NCBI GenBank assembly: GCA_934249265.1
Contig: CAKQKQ010000039.1
Coordinates: 1 to 16,319, forward strand
Length of the DNA stretch: 16,319 nt
Source: an uncultured Clostridia bacterium
Lineage (GTDB): Bacteria; Bacillota; Clostridia; Christensenellales; Borkfalkiaceae
Reading direction: 5' to 3'
Part shown: one piece after another, positions 14,302 through 16,319 of the stretch
Layout: each line of letters starts with the position of its first letter
Numbering within the stretch: the first letter of the stretch is position 1
Notes under the pieces: generated by a model
Database searches by the model: none
What the model was told of the DNA's origin: nothing
What the model saw: only the letters and a program-made list of their open reading frames with translations
Made by a program: the position numbers and the translations under genes

Positions 14302-16239
14302 TTATACGTCAAGTTCGGTTACGAGTTTTGCGTTTTCTTCTATAAACTTACGGCGAAGTTCGGGTTCTTCGCCCATGATGAGCGTGAACATAGCGTCGGC
14401 TTCTACCGCGTCTTCCACCGATACCCTTAAAAGCGTCCTATGGGCGGGGTTCATAGTGGTGTCCCAAAGTTGCTCTGCGTTCATTTCGCCGAGACCTTTA
14501 TATCTCTGTACTTCGAGTTTGCCGTTTTCGGCGAGGAAGTCGGTAAGTTCTTTATCGGAATAGAAATAGTGGTCAACTTTGTTTTTAACAACCTTGTAAA
14601 GAGGCGGTTGCGCGATATATACGTGACCTTGCTCGATAAGCGGCTTCATATACCTAAAGAAGAACGTAAGCAAAAGTATTCTTATGTGGCTTCCGTCTAC
14701 ATCGGCATCGGTCATACATATAATTCTGTCGTATCTTATTTTGGAAATATCGAAGTTGTCTTGCATGCCGCCGCCGAACGCCGTGATCATCGCCTTGATT
14801 TCGGCGTTGTCAAGCACTCTCTTGGCATTTGCCTTTTCTACGTTTAATATTTTACCTCTCAACGGCAATATAGCCTGAAAACGCCTATCTCTGCCTTGTT
14901 TTGCCGTTCCGCCTGCCGAGTCACCCTCGACGATGAAAATTTCGCACAGTTCGGCGTTCTTTTCCGAGCAGTCGGCAAGTTTACCGGGGAGAGACGAACC
15001 CTCGAATACGCTTTTTCTCGTTGCTTCGCGGGCTTTTCTCGCAGCCTCTCTCGCATTTTTAGCAAGCAAGCACTTCATTATGATCGCCCTTGCGTAAGAG
15101 GGATTTTCCTCGAGGAACGAACCGAAGTTGTCGGTCATTGCCTTTGCGACTATGCCCCTCATTTCGGCGTTGCCGAGTTTGGTCTTGGTTTGCCCTTCAA
15201 ATTGCGGATTAGGCATCTTTACCGATACTACGGCGGTGAGACCTTCTCTCACGTCGTCGCCCGTCAATTTGTCGGAGTCTTTTAATATATTGAGTTTTTT
15301 ACCGGTGTCGGTAATCATTTTGAGTAGCGAACTTTTAAATCCGTCGAGGTGCGTACCGCCCTCTTCGGTGTTTATATTATTGACGAAAGCGAAAATGATT
15401 TCGTTGTACGAGTCGTTGTATTGAAGCGAAACCTCGATAATATTGTCGCCTATCATCTTTTCAAAATAAACGGGCTTGGGGAACAGCACTTCTTTATTTA
15501 TGTTTAAACTTTCAACGAATTGATTTATACCGCCTTCATAACACAACTCGTCGTGAGCCTCTTGTCCTTCTCTAAAGTCGTCCATAATTATGCGGAGACC
15601 TTTGTTAAGATATGCAAGTTCTCTCATTCTCACTTTAATGGTGTCGTAATTGAACACGGTGCTGTCGAAAATTTCGCTGTCGGGAAGGAAAGTGACTTTT
15701 GTTCCCGTTTTGTCCGTTTCTCCGATAACTTGAAGTCTCGTTTGCGGAACGCCCCTGTTAAAGGTGATTTTATGAATTTTGCCGTGTTGATAAACCTCTA
15801 CATCCATCCATTCGGAAAGAGCGTTTACGCATGATACGCCAACGCCGTGCAAGCCGCCGGAAATTTTATATCCTCCGCCGCCAAACTTGCCGCCCGCGTG
15901 AAGTTTGGTAAGCACAAGTTCGACCGAAGAAATGCCCTCGGGTTGGTGTATACCCGTCGGAATACCCCTTCCGTTGTCCAAAACGGTGCAAGAAGAGTCT
16001 TTATTGATGCTGACGTTTATCACGGTGCAGTAGCCCGCAAGCGCCTCGTCTATGGAATTGTCGACAACCTCTTGAACGCAGTGGTGCAAACCCCTTAAAT
16101 CGGTTGTGCCGATGTACATGCCCGGTCTTACTCTGACCGGCTCGAGTCCTTCAAGGACTTGTATTTGGTTTTCGCCGTATTCGCCGTTTACTTTTATTTC
16201 TTCGGAAATGATTTCCGGTGTCTTGTTTTCTTCCGACAT
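14302..16239 (-). CDS. gyrB: DNA gyrase subunit B
   Basis: A 645-residue ATPase subunit of DNA gyrase. The GHKL ATP-binding domain shows RPGMYIG (38-44), EVVDNSIDEALAG (57-69, catalytic Glu57), DNGRGIP and the GGLHGVG lid motif. The transducer region follows. The TOPRIM metal-binding domain carries EGDSAGG (438-444) and DADVDGSHI (511-519). The C-terminal domain has QRYKGLGEMN. The length fits the short gyrase B form without the large insertion seen in proteobacteria. A charged N-terminal extension of about 25 residues precedes the conserved core. GGAG lies 5 bases before the ATG. It is the first gene of the gyrB-gyrA operon; the promoter -10 is just inside the window. Confidence 0.98.
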   Translation of the reverse strand: MSEENKTPEIISEEIKVNGEYGENQIQVLEGLEPVRVRPGMYIGTTDLRGLHHCVQEVVDNSIDEALAGYCTVINVSINKDSSCTVLDNGRGIPTGIHQPEGISSVELVLTKLHAGGKFGGGGYKISGGLHGVGVSCVNALSEWMDVEVYQHGKIHKITFNRGVPQTRLQVIGETDKTGTKVTFLPDSEIFDSTVFNYDTIKVRMRELAYLNKGLRIIMDDFREGQEAHDELCYEGGINQFVESLNINKEVLFPKPVYFEKMIGDNIIEVSLQYNDSYNEIIFAFVNNINTEEGGTHLDGFKSSLLKMITDTGKKLNILKDSDKLTGDDVREGLTAVVSVKMPNPQFEGQTKTKLGNAEMRGIVAKAMTDNFGSFLEENPSYARAIIMKCLLAKNAREAARKAREATRKSVFEGSSLPGKLADCSEKNAELCEIFIVEGDSAGGTAKQGRDRRFQAILPLRGKILNVEKANAKRVLDNAEIKAMITAFGGGMQDNFDISKIRYDRIICMTDADVDGSHIRILLLTFFFRYMKPLIEQGHVYIAQPPLYKVVKNKVDHYFYSDKELTDFLAENGKLEVQRYKGLGEMNAEQLWDTTMNPAHRTLLRVSVEDAVEADAMFTLIMGEEPELRRKFIEENAKLVTELDV

Positions 16240-16297
16240 AACTGCTCCTTACTTAATATTTACTATATTTAATTATATATATAATATCGATATACTT

Positions 16298-16303
16298 ATT
16301 ATA
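16298..16303 (-). promoter_or_regulatory. -10 element of the gyrB-gyrA promoter
   Basis: On the minus strand, TATAAT occurs at plus 16298-16303, preceded by TG one base off the extended -10 position. The -35 would fall at about 16321-16326, outside the window. The predicted start is near 16291, giving a leader of about 50 nt. Confidence 0.55.
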
Positions 16304-16319
16304 CACTATGAATTAATAT

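Noticed and set aside
14290..16239. Topoisomerase IV (parE-parC) instead of gyrase
   Set aside because: The A subunit has an intact GyrA box QRRGGKG, and the gene order and spacing fit gyrB-gyrA.

Overview
The window looks like a chromosomal segment of a low-GC, Gram-positive-type bacterium. My best guess is an uncultured Clostridia or Christensenellales-like gut lineage. The evidence is AT-rich spacers, A/T-rich codon use, consensus sigma-A promoters with 16-17 bp spacers, GGAGG-type ribosome sites, many intrinsic terminators, three lipoproteins with Gram-positive-style signal peptides, a large BspA-type leucine-rich-repeat surface protein, and class I (archaeal-type) lysyl-tRNA synthetase in place of the usual class II enzyme. 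The species cannot be named from this sequence alone.

Layout, left to right. Positions 1-518 have no gene. They hold an outward minus-strand promoter at the left edge and a strong plus-strand promoter that starts an RNA with a long-range closing stem and overlapping antiterminator and terminator hairpins. Positions 519-3662 encode a 1047-residue BspA-like lipoprotein, followed by a terminator. On the minus strand, 4201-6333 is a two-gene operon of an archaeal-type cytidylate kinase-like protein and class I lysyl-tRNA synthetase, with a near-consensus promoter at 6376-6404. Upstream of it, 6446-6722 holds a compact structured element (possible small RNA) and five exact-period 20-bp tandem repeats. 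Then come tRNA-Gly(CCC) with an immediate terminator, a hairpin-rich spacer, a small XRE-type regulator (7471-7713), two small lipoproteins (8047-8457, 8618-9169), a nucleoside phosphorylase (9193-9957) and a 2H phosphoesterase (10011-10547). A consensus promoter at 10582-10609 points straight into a terminator hairpin, so it may make an RNA of only about 50 nt. The right third is minus strand: an alpha/beta hydrolase (10685-11428) and the gyrB-gyrA operon (16239-11699).

How the parts relate. gyrB-gyrA and cmk-lysS are housekeeping operons for DNA supercoiling, lysine charging and pyrimidine nucleotide supply. The plus-strand block 8618-10547 has short gaps and may be one transcript joining an envelope lipoprotein to two nucleotide or RNA-end metabolism enzymes. 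The BspA protein is probably displayed on the cell surface and may depend on read-through of the structured leader. No phage, transposase, CRISPR array or defence system is visible. The least explained parts are the noncoding ones: 157-358, 6446-6722 and 10582-10668.
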